DNA of 64,000 nucleotides, taken from the NCBI RefSeq assembly GCF_001305855.1, contig NZ_LIXZ01000005.1, positions 246,152 to 310,151 of the forward strand, read 5' to 3'. The notes under the pieces were generated by a model. The model searched no databases. It worked only from the letters and a program-made list of their open reading frames with translations, and was not told the DNA's origin. Below are positions 8,181-17,625 of the stretch, one piece after another. A program made the position numbers and the translations under genes. The stretch's first letter is position 1. Each line of letters begins with the position of its first letter. The DNA is from Rossellomorea vietnamensis. Its GTDB lineage: Bacteria > Bacillota > Bacilli > Bacillales > Bacillaceae_B.

Positions 8181-8968
8181 CAACTGTTATCTTTGATTAA
8201 AAAATCGCTCATCAATTTTCCAATCTGAGCAATGGTGTCTTTCCCAGGTTCGTTTTGTCCAAGTTCATCGATAAGTACGGCTATATAGGCAGTTTTCTCC
8301 CGGAACTTTATAATGGCGGAATCATGCTCAACCCCGGGCAGCTCCCCTGTCTTATTCGCAATATACACAGATCCCCTGTCCATCCGGGATGGGAGTTTGG
8401 TATCAAATTGTTGTTGATGTAAAATATGCAGCATTTTTTTCCGGCTCGTTGGACTATATTCCGTCCCAATGTCCAATACCTTCAAACAGGAAATGATATC
8501 AAGTGCAGAGGTATAGTTATTCAAACCCTGTTCCACCGCTTCAAAATCCATTAATTTCCTACGAAGCATTGTTTGTTTTAATTGTAAAGTATCGCAAAGG
8601 TCTTGTATGGCAATCGAACCAAGTCGTTCTATAAGAAGATTTGAGGCTGTATTATCTGAAACGATGATCATAAGGGTAAGGAGATCCTCTACAGTAAGGG
8701 TAAGATGATCAGAAAGTGACACCAGTACTCCTGCCCCGCCAACTCTCCCCTCTTTAGGGATCGTAACCCTATCACTAAGGGATATTTTCCCTTCCTGAGC
8801 TTGACGGAAACCTTCGAGTAAAATCGGAATCTTAATTAAGCTGGCAGCGGAATAAGTGCTGTCTCCGTTGATGTGGAAGGAGTGAGATGGAAGCTCCACT
8901 GCAACACTCACCCTTCCGGTACAACGAATCACTATTTCTCTGATTTTATTTTCTAGTACATTTTCCAT
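8180..8968 (-). CDS. Class A beta-lactamase-like serine hydrolase at the end of the dpp-ykf operon
   Basis: A 262-aa penicillin-binding-fold hydrolase. The three active-site motifs are visible: SLIK at 43-46 (SxxK), SDN at 105-107 and KTG at 207-209. The omega-loop area reads EQGLNNYTSA rather than the classical ExxLN with Glu166. No signal peptide or lipobox exists, so the enzyme should act inside the cell. This is unlike a resistance beta-lactamase and fits a role on imported peptides. It is 19 bases downstream of ykfD and shares its terminator, so it is probably the tenth gene of the operon. The ribosome site is weak. The substrate is unknown; a peptide or amide is an inference. Confidence 0.85.
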   Translation of the reverse strand: MENVLENKIREIVIRCTGRVSVAVELPSHSFHINGDSTYSAASLIKIPILLEGFRQAQEGKISLSDRVTIPKEGRVGGAGVLVSLSDHLTLTVEDLLTLMIIVSDNTASNLLIERLGSIAIQDLCDTLQLKQTMLRRKLMDFEAVEQGLNNYTSALDIISCLKVLDIGTEYSPTSRKKMLHILHQQQFDTKLPSRMDRGSVYIANKTGELPGVEHDSAIIKFREKTAYIAVLIDELGQNEPGKDTIAQIGKLMSDFLIKDNS

Positions 8969-8987
8969 TTTATTTTCTTCATTCCCT

Positions 8988-9992
8988 TTACTTAGTGACT
9001 GCTACTTCGTCATGTTCCCCTGTCATTTCCTTGTCGTAAAGGTGACAAGCTACATAATGCTTTTCCTCTACTTCCTTCCATTTAGGTTTATGGGTGGCAC
9101 AAGCATCCATGGCTGCCGGGCAGCGGGTTCTGAACACACAGCCAGTCGGGGGATTGATCGGACTTGGGATTTCCCCTTGTATGATCATCCTTTCCCGTGA
9201 ATCCTCCACATCCGGATCGGGAATCGGAATCGCTGAAAGTAAAGCCTGAGTGTACGGATGAAGAGGCTTCTTATATAACTCTTTGCTCTCGGTAAGTTCT
9301 ACAATATGACCTAGATACATCACACCGATGCAGTTACTGATATGTTTGACCATCGAAAGGTCATGTGCAATAAAGAGAAAGGTCAATCCCTTTTCTTTTT
9401 GCAATTTCGTTAATAAGTTTACAATTTGTGCCTGTACAGATACATCAAGTGCAGAAATCGGCTCATCTGCAATAATGAAATCCGGATCAAGGGCAAGTGC
9501 CCTTGCTATGCCAATACGCTGACGCTGGCCCCCGCTGAATTCGTGGGGATACCGATTGGCATGATCACGATTCAGCCCTACATCCTCTAAAAGTTGATAG
9601 ATGCGTTCCATCTGCTTTCTTTTATCCTTGAATAAGCCGTGTGCCTCCATAGGTTCAGCTATGATTTCCCTTACGGTTGAGCGGGGGTTCAGAGAAGCAT
9701 ATGGATCTTGGAAGATCATCTGCATATTCCGGTAAAATGATTTTTTTTCCTTTTCCGAAAGCTCGTGGACGTTTTTACCATCATATAAGACCTCTCCTTC
9801 TGTCCGGTCGTACAATCCGATAATGGTGCGACCGGTGGTGGACTTTCCACAACCGGATTCTCCTACTAATCCGAAGGTCTCCCCCTTGAATATATCAAAT
9901 GAAATACCATCCACTGCTTTTAGTGTCTTTCCTTTTTCCAGGTGGAAGTATTTTTTTAATTCTTTGACTTCTAGTAACTTATGAGTTGTCAT
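8988..9992 (-). CDS. ykfD: Peptide ABC transporter ATP-binding protein YkfD (OppF/DppF type)
   Basis: This 334-aa ATPase has Walker A GESGCGKST, the signature FSGGQRQRIGIARAL, Walker B FIIADEPISALD and the oligopeptide-type C-terminal Cys-rich motif (GCVFRTRCPAAMDAC). It energises uptake of peptides together with DppD and the DppB/DppC channel. I start at ATG 9992, preceded by GGAGGGATCTCC; the ATG overlaps the TGA of ykfC (ATGA), so the two are translationally coupled. The position after ykfC matches the B. subtilis operon order. Confidence 0.92.
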   Translation of the reverse strand: MTTHKLLEVKELKKYFHLEKGKTLKAVDGISFDIFKGETFGLVGESGCGKSTTGRTIIGLYDRTEGEVLYDGKNVHELSEKEKKSFYRNMQMIFQDPYASLNPRSTVREIIAEPMEAHGLFKDKRKQMERIYQLLEDVGLNRDHANRYPHEFSGGQRQRIGIARALALDPDFIIADEPISALDVSVQAQIVNLLTKLQKEKGLTFLFIAHDLSMVKHISNCIGVMYLGHIVELTESKELYKKPLHPYTQALLSAIPIPDPDVEDSRERMIIQGEIPSPINPPTGCVFRTRCPAAMDACATHKPKWKEVEEKHYVACHLYDKEMTGEHDEVAVTK

Positions 9993-10912
9993 GGAGATCC
10001 CTCCGTTTCTTCCCAGTAGCGTCTGGCAGCACATAACTCTTTTTCATAATAAGTTCCTTTCAATGACAGAATTTCAATCGTTTTACCAGTGTTGGGGGAG
10101 TGTATCATCTTCCCCTCACCATAATAGATGGCAACGTGATGAATGCTGCCTTTTCCTTCATCGTACGCAAAGAACAAGAGGTCTCCAGGCAATAATTGAT
10201 CCAATGGTACCTCTCTTCCTTCCTTCGCCTGATCATTTGCATCCCGTGGAATCATGTATCCCTGAGTTTTGTACATCGTGTAGCTGAATCCAGAGCAATC
10301 AAACCCGAAGCTTGACATCCCGCCCCATAAATATGGAAGATCAAGAAATAATTCTCCGGAAGAGACAATATCCCTGCCACTTCCCTTTCGATCATTCACT
10401 TTCGATCTAGAGATGATAATATCTGTCTGCCTTAAAAACCTTGTCCCAAAAGGAGTCTCCACTTCTATTAAATCATCATGCTCTTTGACAATAGGTAAAG
10501 TGGTTTGAAAGCTGAGTTCAAATTCAGTTTCATTCTTTTTATTGATTAAGTCGGTGAATTTACTTGTTACAATGGCATATGTGTCCGCTGGGGATGGCTC
10601 TCCAGGTAAAAGCTGAGCACTTGGGATCCAGCCGGGGTATCCGCGATCGTCTTTTGAAGATGATTGATCAGGTAAGAGGACGTGGGACCAACCGTTCCTC
10701 TCTTCCACTACGAATACTTCCTGACCGAATAAGGCTTGCGATTGTATGCGGTTCTCGTCGCAAAGGGCTAAACGTGTATCATAATTTAAGGAGTTCAACC
10801 AATGTGTAATGTGAACAGGATTGCTTATAGCCGGTGTATCCAAGTCACGTGCAGAATCCCGATTCGTCCATAAAGTTGCTACAGGTACTGCTATTTGCGC
10901 CTTTGTCAGCAT
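9989..10912 (-). CDS. ykfC: Gamma-D-glutamyl-L-diamino acid endopeptidase YkfC (NlpC/P60)
   Basis: A 307-aa cytosolic endopeptidase with bacterial SH3-like modules in the first ~170 residues and a C-terminal NlpC/P60 domain. The catalytic Cys is in FGFDCSGFSY and the His in IHHVAIYYG. It cleaves murein peptides such as L-Ala-gamma-D-Glu-diaminopimelate, giving L-Ala-D-Glu for YkfB. The start at ATG 10912 has GGGGGAA eight bases upstream; the in-frame ATG at 10933 overlaps the ykfB stop region and lacks a site. It lacks a signal peptide, as expected for recycling imported peptides. Confidence 0.92.
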   Translation of the reverse strand: MLTKAQIAVPVATLWTNRDSARDLDTPAISNPVHITHWLNSLNYDTRLALCDENRIQSQALFGQEVFVVEERNGWSHVLLPDQSSSKDDRGYPGWIPSAQLLPGEPSPADTYAIVTSKFTDLINKKNETEFELSFQTTLPIVKEHDDLIEVETPFGTRFLRQTDIIISRSKVNDRKGSGRDIVSSGELFLDLPYLWGGMSSFGFDCSGFSYTMYKTQGYMIPRDANDQAKEGREVPLDQLLPGDLLFFAYDEGKGSIHHVAIYYGEGKMIHSPNTGKTIEILSLKGTYYEKELCAARRYWEETEGSP

Positions 10913-10929
10913 TTGATTTCCCCCAATAT

Positions 10930-12009
10930 TCATACTTTTACTCTCTCTATCCCAAGACCCGGTTTGGTTGGCATAGTAATCTTCCGACCGTTATATTGGA
11001 TTCCTCCGACTACAATATCTTCAGCCAGCATAAGCGGTGCATCGAAATCAAATCGAGTGACGTTTTTCCTGCTTGCAGCAAAGTGGGCGGCAGCCGTTAT
11101 TCCCAGTCTGGTTTCAATCATGCTGCCGACCATACATTCGACCCCGCAAATTTCAGCTAGATCATTTATTTTCTGAGCCTGGTAGATTCCCCCCGCTTTC
11201 ATGAGTTTAATATTGATCAGGTCTGCACTACGGGTCTTTAGTACTTCAAAGGCTTGGTATGGAGTGAATACACTTTCATCAGCCATGATAAGGGTTTCGA
11301 CCCCATCCGTGACTCTTTTCAACCCTTCAATGTCATGTGCAGGAACTGGCTGCTCAACTAATTCTATCTTCAGGTCAAGGTCCTCCATCTTGCGAATGGC
11401 TCTAATTGCGGCTTTTGATTCCCATCCCTGATTGGCATCCAGGCGGATTTGAATATCATACCCGATCCGTTGGCGAATTTCATGAATTCTTTTTATGTCC
11501 GTTTCGATTTCATCCTTGCCGACTTTCACTTTCAGTACATCAAAGCCATTATTCACATATGCTGCTGCATCCTCACCCATCTCCTTCGGGCTGTTCACAC
11601 TCACAGTGTAATCTGTCTCAAGTTCTTCTCTGTACCCTCCCAGAAATTGATAGAGTGGCAAATGACAATGTTGAGCAAGGCAATCATAAATTGCCATGTC
11701 AACAGCTGCCTTCGCGCTTGTATTCCGGATAAGTAACGAATGCAGCTGTTGAAAAAGATTTTCATGCTTTAATAGGTTTTTGCCTACTATTGAGGGTTTA
11801 ATTACTTGTTGGATGCTATATTCAATACTGGATAAACTTTCTCCGGTGATCACTACGGTCGGCGGTGCTTCCCCCCAGCCGATAATCCCGTTTTCACAAG
11901 TCAGTTTGACAATGATAGCTTCCGCCACTTTCACCGTACGTAAAGCGGTCTTAAAAGGGCTATGTAATGGGACGGCTGCTCTGAACGTTTCAAGTTGTTG
12001 GATCTTCAT
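10930..12009 (-). CDS. ykfB: L-Ala-D/L-Glu epimerase YkfB
   Basis: This 359-aa enolase-superfamily enzyme belongs to the muconate-lactonizing subgroup. Visible are the KxK catalytic lysine motif in DVLKVKVG, the metal ligands in RLDANQGW, VEQP and MADES, and the second lysine in INIKLMKAGG. It epimerises L-Ala-D-Glu to L-Ala-L-Glu, which ordinary peptidases can then split. A GGGGGG-rich ribosome site precedes ATG 12009, six bases after the ykfA stop. The operon position agrees with B. subtilis. Confidence 0.93.
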   Translation of the reverse strand: MKIQQLETFRAAVPLHSPFKTALRTVKVAEAIIVKLTCENGIIGWGEAPPTVVITGESLSSIEYSIQQVIKPSIVGKNLLKHENLFQQLHSLLIRNTSAKAAVDMAIYDCLAQHCHLPLYQFLGGYREELETDYTVSVNSPKEMGEDAAAYVNNGFDVLKVKVGKDEIETDIKRIHEIRQRIGYDIQIRLDANQGWESKAAIRAIRKMEDLDLKIELVEQPVPAHDIEGLKRVTDGVETLIMADESVFTPYQAFEVLKTRSADLINIKLMKAGGIYQAQKINDLAEICGVECMVGSMIETRLGITAAAHFAASRKNVTRFDFDAPLMLAEDIVVGGIQYNGRKITMPTKPGLGIERVKV

Positions 12010-12015
12010 GGTCTC

Positions 12016-12942
12016 TCACCCCCCGCTTATACCTGAATCGATTTTAAATGAATGATCAATTGTATTCATTGTTCCGATGCTGCCCACCGGAATCGCAATA
12101 TTCGGCGAAGAATGTCCGATATTAAATCCTTTTAATGCAGGCTTTCCGGCACTTGTGACATGTTCTGTCAGAACCTCATCAAGAGTCAGGGAACGTTCGC
12201 GTTTCTTAGGCTCGCAGTTCTTAAAGTCACCAATGATGATTCCGGAAGAATCTTTGAATTTATTGGCCATCTTCAATTGATTCACCATTCGGTCGACTTG
12301 ATATGGCTCCTCATCAATATCTTCAATAAAAAGGATCTTTCCTTTGGTGTTCACTTCGAAAGGAGTCCCTAATGTGCTTACAAGCAGCGTGAGATTCCCA
12401 CCGATCACGGGGCCGGTCGCTACGCCTTCCACAACCGTTTCCAGTTTGGGTTTGTCATACGTATAGTCAATATCTTCCGTTTGAAACAACTGTCGGAACG
12501 ATTCCTTTGAGGCTTCATGAACGTCCTCGAGTCCGATATCTGAACTTAGCATCGGTCCATGGAAGGTCACGAGCCCCGTTTGTTGATGAATGGCCGTATG
12601 TAAAAAGGTAATATCACTATACCCCCAAAAAATTTTAGGGTTTTGACGGATCAGTTCGAAATCCAATCTGGAAACGATACGTCCCGTTCCAAAACCTCCA
12701 CATGCACAGAAAATGGCTTTCACATCCTGATCTTCAAACATCCTATGGATATCTTCTATCCTTTCCGTGTCCTTACCTGCTAAGTACCCATATTTCTTAT
12801 GTACCGATTCCCCTACCCTTACATCTAATCCTAATTCTTCAAGGAAACGGATCCCTTTTTTTAACGGTTCCGTTTTGGGAGGGCTGGCAGGAGCTATGAC
12901 TCCTACAATATCCCCTTTTTTCAGTTTAGAAGGTTTCATCAT
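12016..12942 (-). CDS. ykfA: LD-carboxypeptidase-like peptidase YkfA (S66/MccF family)
   Basis: This 308-aa S66 serine peptidase has the nucleophile Ser in WGYSDIT, the Glu of the triad in FIEDIDEEPYQVDR and the His in GFNIGHSSPN. The family contains LD-carboxypeptidases for murein tetrapeptides and MccF, which inactivates microcin C. In the dpp-ykf context, murein-peptide trimming is likely. I start at ATG 12942 (MMKPSKLKKGDIVGVIAPAS); a longer frame to 12993 runs into the hairpin after dppE and has no ribosome site. Confidence 0.9.
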   Translation of the reverse strand: MMKPSKLKKGDIVGVIAPASPPKTEPLKKGIRFLEELGLDVRVGESVHKKYGYLAGKDTERIEDIHRMFEDQDVKAIFCACGGFGTGRIVSRLDFELIRQNPKIFWGYSDITFLHTAIHQQTGLVTFHGPMLSSDIGLEDVHEASKESFRQLFQTEDIDYTYDKPKLETVVEGVATGPVIGGNLTLLVSTLGTPFEVNTKGKILFIEDIDEEPYQVDRMVNQLKMANKFKDSSGIIIGDFKNCEPKKRERSLTLDEVLTEHVTSAGKPALKGFNIGHSSPNIAIPVGSIGTMNTIDHSFKIDSGISGG

Positions 12943-12966
12943 ATACGTTCCAGACCCCTTTCGTAG

Positions 12967-13020
12967 AAAAAGAGGGAGTGGACGCATGGCCATAAAGTGC
13001 GCCGACGCGTCCCTCCACTC
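12967..13020 (-). terminator. Intra-operon hairpin between dppE and ykfA
   Basis: GAGTGGAGGGACGC and GCGTCCACTCCCTC (minus strand) can form an imperfect stem (10 of 14 pairs, GC-rich end intact) followed by TTTTTC. It lies between the binding-protein gene and ykfA and would reduce read-through into the ykf genes, or protect the dppE mRNA end. Confidence 0.6.
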
Positions 13021-13037
13021 ATCCTTTTTTCATATCC

Positions 13038-14663
13038 TTATTTTTTATCAGCCCATTTTAATTCCATGTAGCCGACCGGGTGACGAACGATGCCTGTCAC
13101 ATCCTCATTTTGCAGATACACATGATTGTAGAAATGAATCGGGATGATCGGCATTTCATCCATTAGAATTTTCTCTGCTTCATACATCATTTCAAATCGT
13201 TTTCCTTCATCCGCTTCATTCTTTGCTTGTTGGATCAGCTTGTCATAATTCTCATTACCCCAGCCCGTACGGTTCATGGAGTGTCCTGTCTGGAAGTTTT
13301 CCAGGAAGTTAATCGGATCTGCATAGTCTGCTAAGAATGAACTCCGTGATAATTGGAATTTTAAAGCCTTTTGTTCATCCTGGAATACGTTCCATTCCAT
13401 ATTGGCTAATTTCACATCGACATCTAAGTTTTCCTTGAACATTTGTTGAAGAGCTTCAGCAATTTTTTGATGAGTATCACTTGTGCTGTATGTTAAAGTG
13501 ACTTCCGGTAGTTTGTCGTATCCCTCTTCTTCCATCCCCTTTTTCAAGAGGGCTTTCGCTTCTTCCACATCAGTTGTCACCAAGTCTCCGTTTGCTTCAC
13601 GAAAGTCCTTGCCAGATGGATCTTTAAATCCTTTTGAAACGAATCCGTAAGCTGGTTTTTCTTTATTCTTTGTTACAAAGTCAACCATTTGCTGTTGGTC
13701 GACAGCCATGGCGAATGCTTTACGGATGTTTTGATTTTGAAAAGGCTCTTTTTCTAAATTGAAACGATAGAAGTACGTTCCGGCCTGGTCTTCAACGTTT
13801 ACCTTGCCTTCCTCGAATAACTGTTTGCTTAAATCCGCCGGTACGTCCGCTGTATCCAGTTCACCCGTTTTGTATAATTGGTAGTCCGTATTTGTATCGT
13901 TTACCATTGCCCAGTGAACTTTATCCAATTTCACTGAATCTTTATCCCAATATTGATCATTCTTTTCCATGACGAAATGGCTGTCATGTTCCCATTCCGT
14001 CAGTTTGAACGGCCCGTTGGCAACGAAAGTATCCGCTTCTGCAAACCATTCAGGATTCTCAGTAGCAACCTTTTCATTGATCGGGAAGAATGCTGGATTT
14101 GCAATGACGCTCAAGAAATAGGCTTGTGGACTTGTCAGTGTGACCTCGAATGTTTTCTCATCCTTCGCCGCCACTTTTACATCATCCGCTGAACCCTTAC
14201 CAGTGTTGAAGGCCTCTCCACCTTCAATGAAATATCCTAGGAAAGCTGCTGGTGAACCTGTGTCTGGATTTAATAGGCGTTTCCATGCGAATACAAAATC
14301 TCCGGCAGAGACATTATCACCGTTAGACCATTTGGCGTTGTCCCTAATGTGAAAGGTATATACTTTCCCATCTTCCGAGACATCCCATTTTTCAGCCATG
14401 GCAGCTTCAGGTTCATGATCGGCATTTAGACGGGTCATCCCTTCCATTAAGTTGTTCAATGCTGTCCAGGAATAGGAATCAAAACCGATTGGTGGATCGA
14501 ACGACGTTGGTTCCGCTCCATTATTCAGGTGAAGGACCTTTCCTGCGTCTTCTTTCTTATTGTCCCCACTGCTTGACTCACTGCCTGCATCCTTGGTGGC
14601 CGTACAAGCTGCCAGCATGAACAGGAGCATCCCCACTAGAAAGACTGATAATAGCTTTTTCAT
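13038..14663 (-). CDS. dppE: Peptide-binding lipoprotein DppE
   Basis: This 541-aa extracytoplasmic solute-binding protein of family 5 (OppA/DppE type) has a lipoprotein signal with the lipobox LAAC, Cys at residue 20. The body has the typical PTSFDPPIGFD start, AEKWDVSEDGKVYTFHIRDN and WANGPFKLTEW-like segments (here FVANGPFKLTEWEHD). It captures peptides outside the membrane and hands them to DppB/DppC. The ATG has AGGGGGAAAATC upstream. It sits between dppD and ykfA as in B. subtilis. An intra-operon hairpin follows it. Confidence 0.93.
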   Translation of the reverse strand: MKKLLSVFLVGMLLFMLAACTATKDAGSESSSGDNKKEDAGKVLHLNNGAEPTSFDPPIGFDSYSWTALNNLMEGMTRLNADHEPEAAMAEKWDVSEDGKVYTFHIRDNAKWSNGDNVSAGDFVFAWKRLLNPDTGSPAAFLGYFIEGGEAFNTGKGSADDVKVAAKDEKTFEVTLTSPQAYFLSVIANPAFFPINEKVATENPEWFAEADTFVANGPFKLTEWEHDSHFVMEKNDQYWDKDSVKLDKVHWAMVNDTNTDYQLYKTGELDTADVPADLSKQLFEEGKVNVEDQAGTYFYRFNLEKEPFQNQNIRKAFAMAVDQQQMVDFVTKNKEKPAYGFVSKGFKDPSGKDFREANGDLVTTDVEEAKALLKKGMEEEGYDKLPEVTLTYSTSDTHQKIAEALQQMFKENLDVDVKLANMEWNVFQDEQKALKFQLSRSSFLADYADPINFLENFQTGHSMNRTGWGNENYDKLIQQAKNEADEGKRFEMMYEAEKILMDEMPIIPIHFYNHVYLQNEDVTGIVRHPVGYMELKWADKK

Positions 14664-14705
14664 GATTTTCCCCCTCTTACCCTATTTTTCTATCAAACGA
14701 TCATT

Positions 14706-15719
14706 TTAACGAATGGTTAAGCTGACCGATGAGAGCTTGACTTTGTTGGCTCGTTTATCCTGAAGCCAGCAGTCGACATGGTGTTCATTCGATAATTGTG
14801 TCTTTACGGGATACACACGGTCGCATACCTCCATCGCTTTCTCACAACGTGGAACAAATGGGCACCCAACAGGCGGAGAAAATAGATCAGGCGGAGAACC
14901 TGGAATCGGTATCAGATCTTCCCCATCAAGATCAAGTCTTGGGACAGATCTCAGTAGCCCTTGGGTATACGGATGTTGTGGGCGATAGAAAATTTCTCTC
15001 CTGTTTCCTTTTTCTACTATTTTCCCTGCATACATGACGGCAATTCGATCAGCTACTTGAGCCACGACCCCTAAATCATGCGTGATTAAAATAATGGACA
15101 CACCCTTCTTCTTCTGAATCTCTTTAAACAATTCAAGTATTTGGGCTTGTATGGTAACATCAAGAGCTGTTGTCGGTTCATCCGCAATTAAGACATCAGG
15201 TTCACATACAAGTGACATGGCAATCACAATTCGCTGCCGCATTCCTCCACTGAATTGGTGAGGATACTGCTTTAGTCTCTCGGTCGGATTTGGAATACTC
15301 ACCAGTTGCAGCATGTCAATCGCTTTTTGTTTCGCCTTTTTCTTGGACACATCGTTGTGTTGCAAAATCCCTTCCATGATTTGTTCACCAATGGTCAAAG
15401 TGGGATTGAGTGCCGTCATGGGATCCTGAAAGATCATGGAAATATCGGCTCCCCGAACTTTCCTCATTTGAGGTTCGGTTATCTTTAAAAGGTCTCTTCC
15501 CTTAAACAGGATCCTGCCCCCGGTCACTTTTCCGGGTGGATTTGGGATCAGCCTCATAACGCTCTGTGAAGTCACACTCTTTCCACAGCCCGACTCGCCT
15601 ACAATCGCCAACGTCTCCCCCTTATGTAAATCAAAGCTTACTCCCCTGACCGCCTTGACCTCTCCGCCATAGGTTGTAAAGGAGACGTGGAGATCTTGTA
15701 CAGATAAAACTTCACTCAT
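14706..15719 (-). CDS. dppD: Dipeptide ABC transporter ATP-binding protein DppD
   Basis: A 337-aa ATPase with Walker A GESGCGKSV, signature FSGGMRQRIVIAMSL, Walker B VLIADEPTTALD and a C-terminal peptide-transporter motif (GCPFVPRCEKAMEVC). It forms the ATPase pair with YkfD. The true start is ATG 15719 (MSEVLSVQDLHVSF), which has AAGGAGGTAATCACC in front; an upstream in-frame extension overlaps dppC and has no ribosome site. It lies five bases after the dppC stop. Confidence 0.93.
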   Translation of the reverse strand: MSEVLSVQDLHVSFTTYGGEVKAVRGVSFDLHKGETLAIVGESGCGKSVTSQSVMRLIPNPPGKVTGGRILFKGRDLLKITEPQMRKVRGADISMIFQDPMTALNPTLTIGEQIMEGILQHNDVSKKKAKQKAIDMLQLVSIPNPTERLKQYPHQFSGGMRQRIVIAMSLVCEPDVLIADEPTTALDVTIQAQILELFKEIQKKKGVSIILITHDLGVVAQVADRIAVMYAGKIVEKGNRREIFYRPQHPYTQGLLRSVPRLDLDGEDLIPIPGSPPDLFSPPVGCPFVPRCEKAMEVCDRVYPVKTQLSNEHHVDCWLQDKRANKVKLSSVSLTIR

Positions 15720-15724
15720 GGTGA

Positions 15725-16678
15725 TTACCTCCTTAATTTTGGATCCAGTGCATCCTGTAACCCGTCTCCCAACACATTGAATGAAAACATAGTCAATGAA
15801 ATGAATAGTGCAGGAAAGAATAAACGCCACCAGTATCCTGAGAGGATTGTAGATAACCCGTCATTGGCCATCACGCCCCAGCTTGCATAGGGCGCTTGAA
15901 TGCCGAGTCCAAGGAAGCTTAAGAAAGCTTCAGCAAAGATCGCGCTAGGTATCGTCAATGTCATTTGTACAATAATCGGTCCCATCGTATTGGGAAGCAG
16001 ATTCTTTCTGATGATTCTTGCGGTTTTTGTCCCGAATGTTTTTGAAGCTAAAATAAATTCATAGTTCTTAATCTGAAGCACCTGTCCCCTTACGATCCTG
16101 GCCATCCCGATCCACCCGGTCACCGTTAAGGCAACGATGATCGTCAAGAGACCCGGCCCCATTACTACCATCAATAGAATAACGACAAGCAGATAAGGTA
16201 AGCCGTATAGTATTTCAACAATGCGCATCATGACATTATCCGTTTTTCCCCCTTTATAACCGGAAATCCCACCGTATACAATCCCGATTACAAAATCGAT
16301 AAGCGCTGCCATGAAACCTACGAACAACGAAATCCGTGCTCCAAACCATGTACGGGTAAATACATCTCTTCCCATATCGTCCGTACCAAACCAGTGTTGA
16401 CCAGAAGGCGGCAGATTTTGATTTGACAGTGTTTGCTTAGTGACGTCGTGTGGAGAAATAAGCGGCCCGACGACTGCCATTATGATTAATGCAGTTAGGA
16501 ATACTAACCCAAGCATGGCCAGTTTATTTTTCATGAGGCGCTTCCAGGCATCCTGCCAATAGGAAAGACTCGGTCTCACCACTGCTTCTGCATCCTCTTT
16601 ATTCCTCTTTTTGGGTGTGAACCATTCATCCCTGACGTCTGGAGTCACGAGTGGCTCTTGTTGTTTTGGAACCCCCAT
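15725..16678 (-). CDS. dppC: Dipeptide ABC transporter permease DppC
   Basis: This 317-aa membrane protein has a charged cytosolic N-terminus, a first membrane segment near residues 53-73 and five more in the second half. The ABC permease coupling (EAA) region is AIFAEAFLSFLGLG. It pairs with DppB to form the peptide channel. AAGGAGGCG precedes the ATG, which overlaps the dppB stop by one base (TAATG), indicating coupled translation. Confidence 0.93.
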   Translation of the reverse strand: MGVPKQQEPLVTPDVRDEWFTPKKRNKEDAEAVVRPSLSYWQDAWKRLMKNKLAMLGLVFLTALIIMAVVGPLISPHDVTKQTLSNQNLPPSGQHWFGTDDMGRDVFTRTWFGARISLFVGFMAALIDFVIGIVYGGISGYKGGKTDNVMMRIVEILYGLPYLLVVILLMVVMGPGLLTIIVALTVTGWIGMARIVRGQVLQIKNYEFILASKTFGTKTARIIRKNLLPNTMGPIIVQMTLTIPSAIFAEAFLSFLGLGIQAPYASWGVMANDGLSTILSGYWWRLFFPALFISLTMFSFNVLGDGLQDALDPKLRR

Positions 16679-17610
16679 TATTTCGCCTCCTTCTTATGTA
16701 ACTTAATCCGCGGATCAAGGAAACCATATGCCAAATCAACTAAAAATAACATGACAATAAGAAAGGCACTATAAAAGACCGTTGTTCCCATAATGACGGG
16801 ATAATCACGTTGATTGATACTTTCGACAAAGTATTTTCCCATACCCGGAATGGCAAAGATCTGTTCAATAACGAAGGTTCCTGTCAAGATTCCAGCAGCA
16901 AGTGTACCCAGGACAGTGACCACCGGTAGCAATGCATTTCTTAACGCATGCTTAATAACAATCTTGAATGGTGACAATCCCTTAGCGCGTGCTGTCCGTA
17001 TATAATCCTGCGTCAGTACTTCCAGCATACTTGATCGGGTAAGTCGGGCGATGATGGCCATCGGTCCTGTGGCTAATGCAAGGGTCGGTAGAATCATATG
17101 TCGCCAGCTTGTCCATGTGGCGACGGGAAGGATTCCCCAAGTTACAGCCACTTGTTGAATCAATAAAGTCGCCATGACGAAATTCGGGATCGAAATTCCA
17201 AGTACGGCAAATGTCATCGCCATATAGTCAATGATTCCATTATGTCTAAGGGCTGCCAGAACCCCGAGGATAATTCCTGAAAGCACAGCGATGATGAGAG
17301 TTGTCATCCCGAGTTCAAATGAAATCGGAAATCCCCTCCCAAGCAAATCGTTCACCGTTTGCGATGGCTGAGTGATAGATGGACCAAAGTCCAATGAGAT
17401 AAGCGACTTTAAATATAAGAGATATTGCACCATCAACGGCTCGTTCAAATGATAATGAGCTTCTAAATTTTGTTGTACCATTTCACTCGTATTCCTTTCT
17501 TCATTGAAAGGGGACCCGGGAATGGTATGCATCAGGAAAAACGTTAACGTCACAATCAGCCAGAGGGTAATGACCATGGCCAGTAGTCGTTTCAACAAAT
17601 ATGTACTCAT
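16678..17610 (-). CDS. dppB: Dipeptide ABC transporter permease DppB
   Basis: A 310-aa membrane protein typical of DppB/OppB: first membrane segment at residues ~9-29 (MVITLWLIVTLTFFLMHTIP), a large outer loop, then five more segments. The coupling region contains EQIFAIPGMGKYFVESI. It forms the channel with DppC. It begins 15 bases after the dppA stop and overlaps the dppC start. Confidence 0.93.
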   Translation of the reverse strand: MSTYLLKRLLAMVITLWLIVTLTFFLMHTIPGSPFNEERNTSEMVQQNLEAHYHLNEPLMVQYLLYLKSLISLDFGPSITQPSQTVNDLLGRGFPISFELGMTTLIIAVLSGIILGVLAALRHNGIIDYMAMTFAVLGISIPNFVMATLLIQQVAVTWGILPVATWTSWRHMILPTLALATGPMAIIARLTRSSMLEVLTQDYIRTARAKGLSPFKIVIKHALRNALLPVVTVLGTLAAGILTGTFVIEQIFAIPGMGKYFVESINQRDYPVIMGTTVFYSAFLIVMLFLVDLAYGFLDPRIKLHKKEAK

Positions 17611-17625
17611 TAAATCTCACACTTC

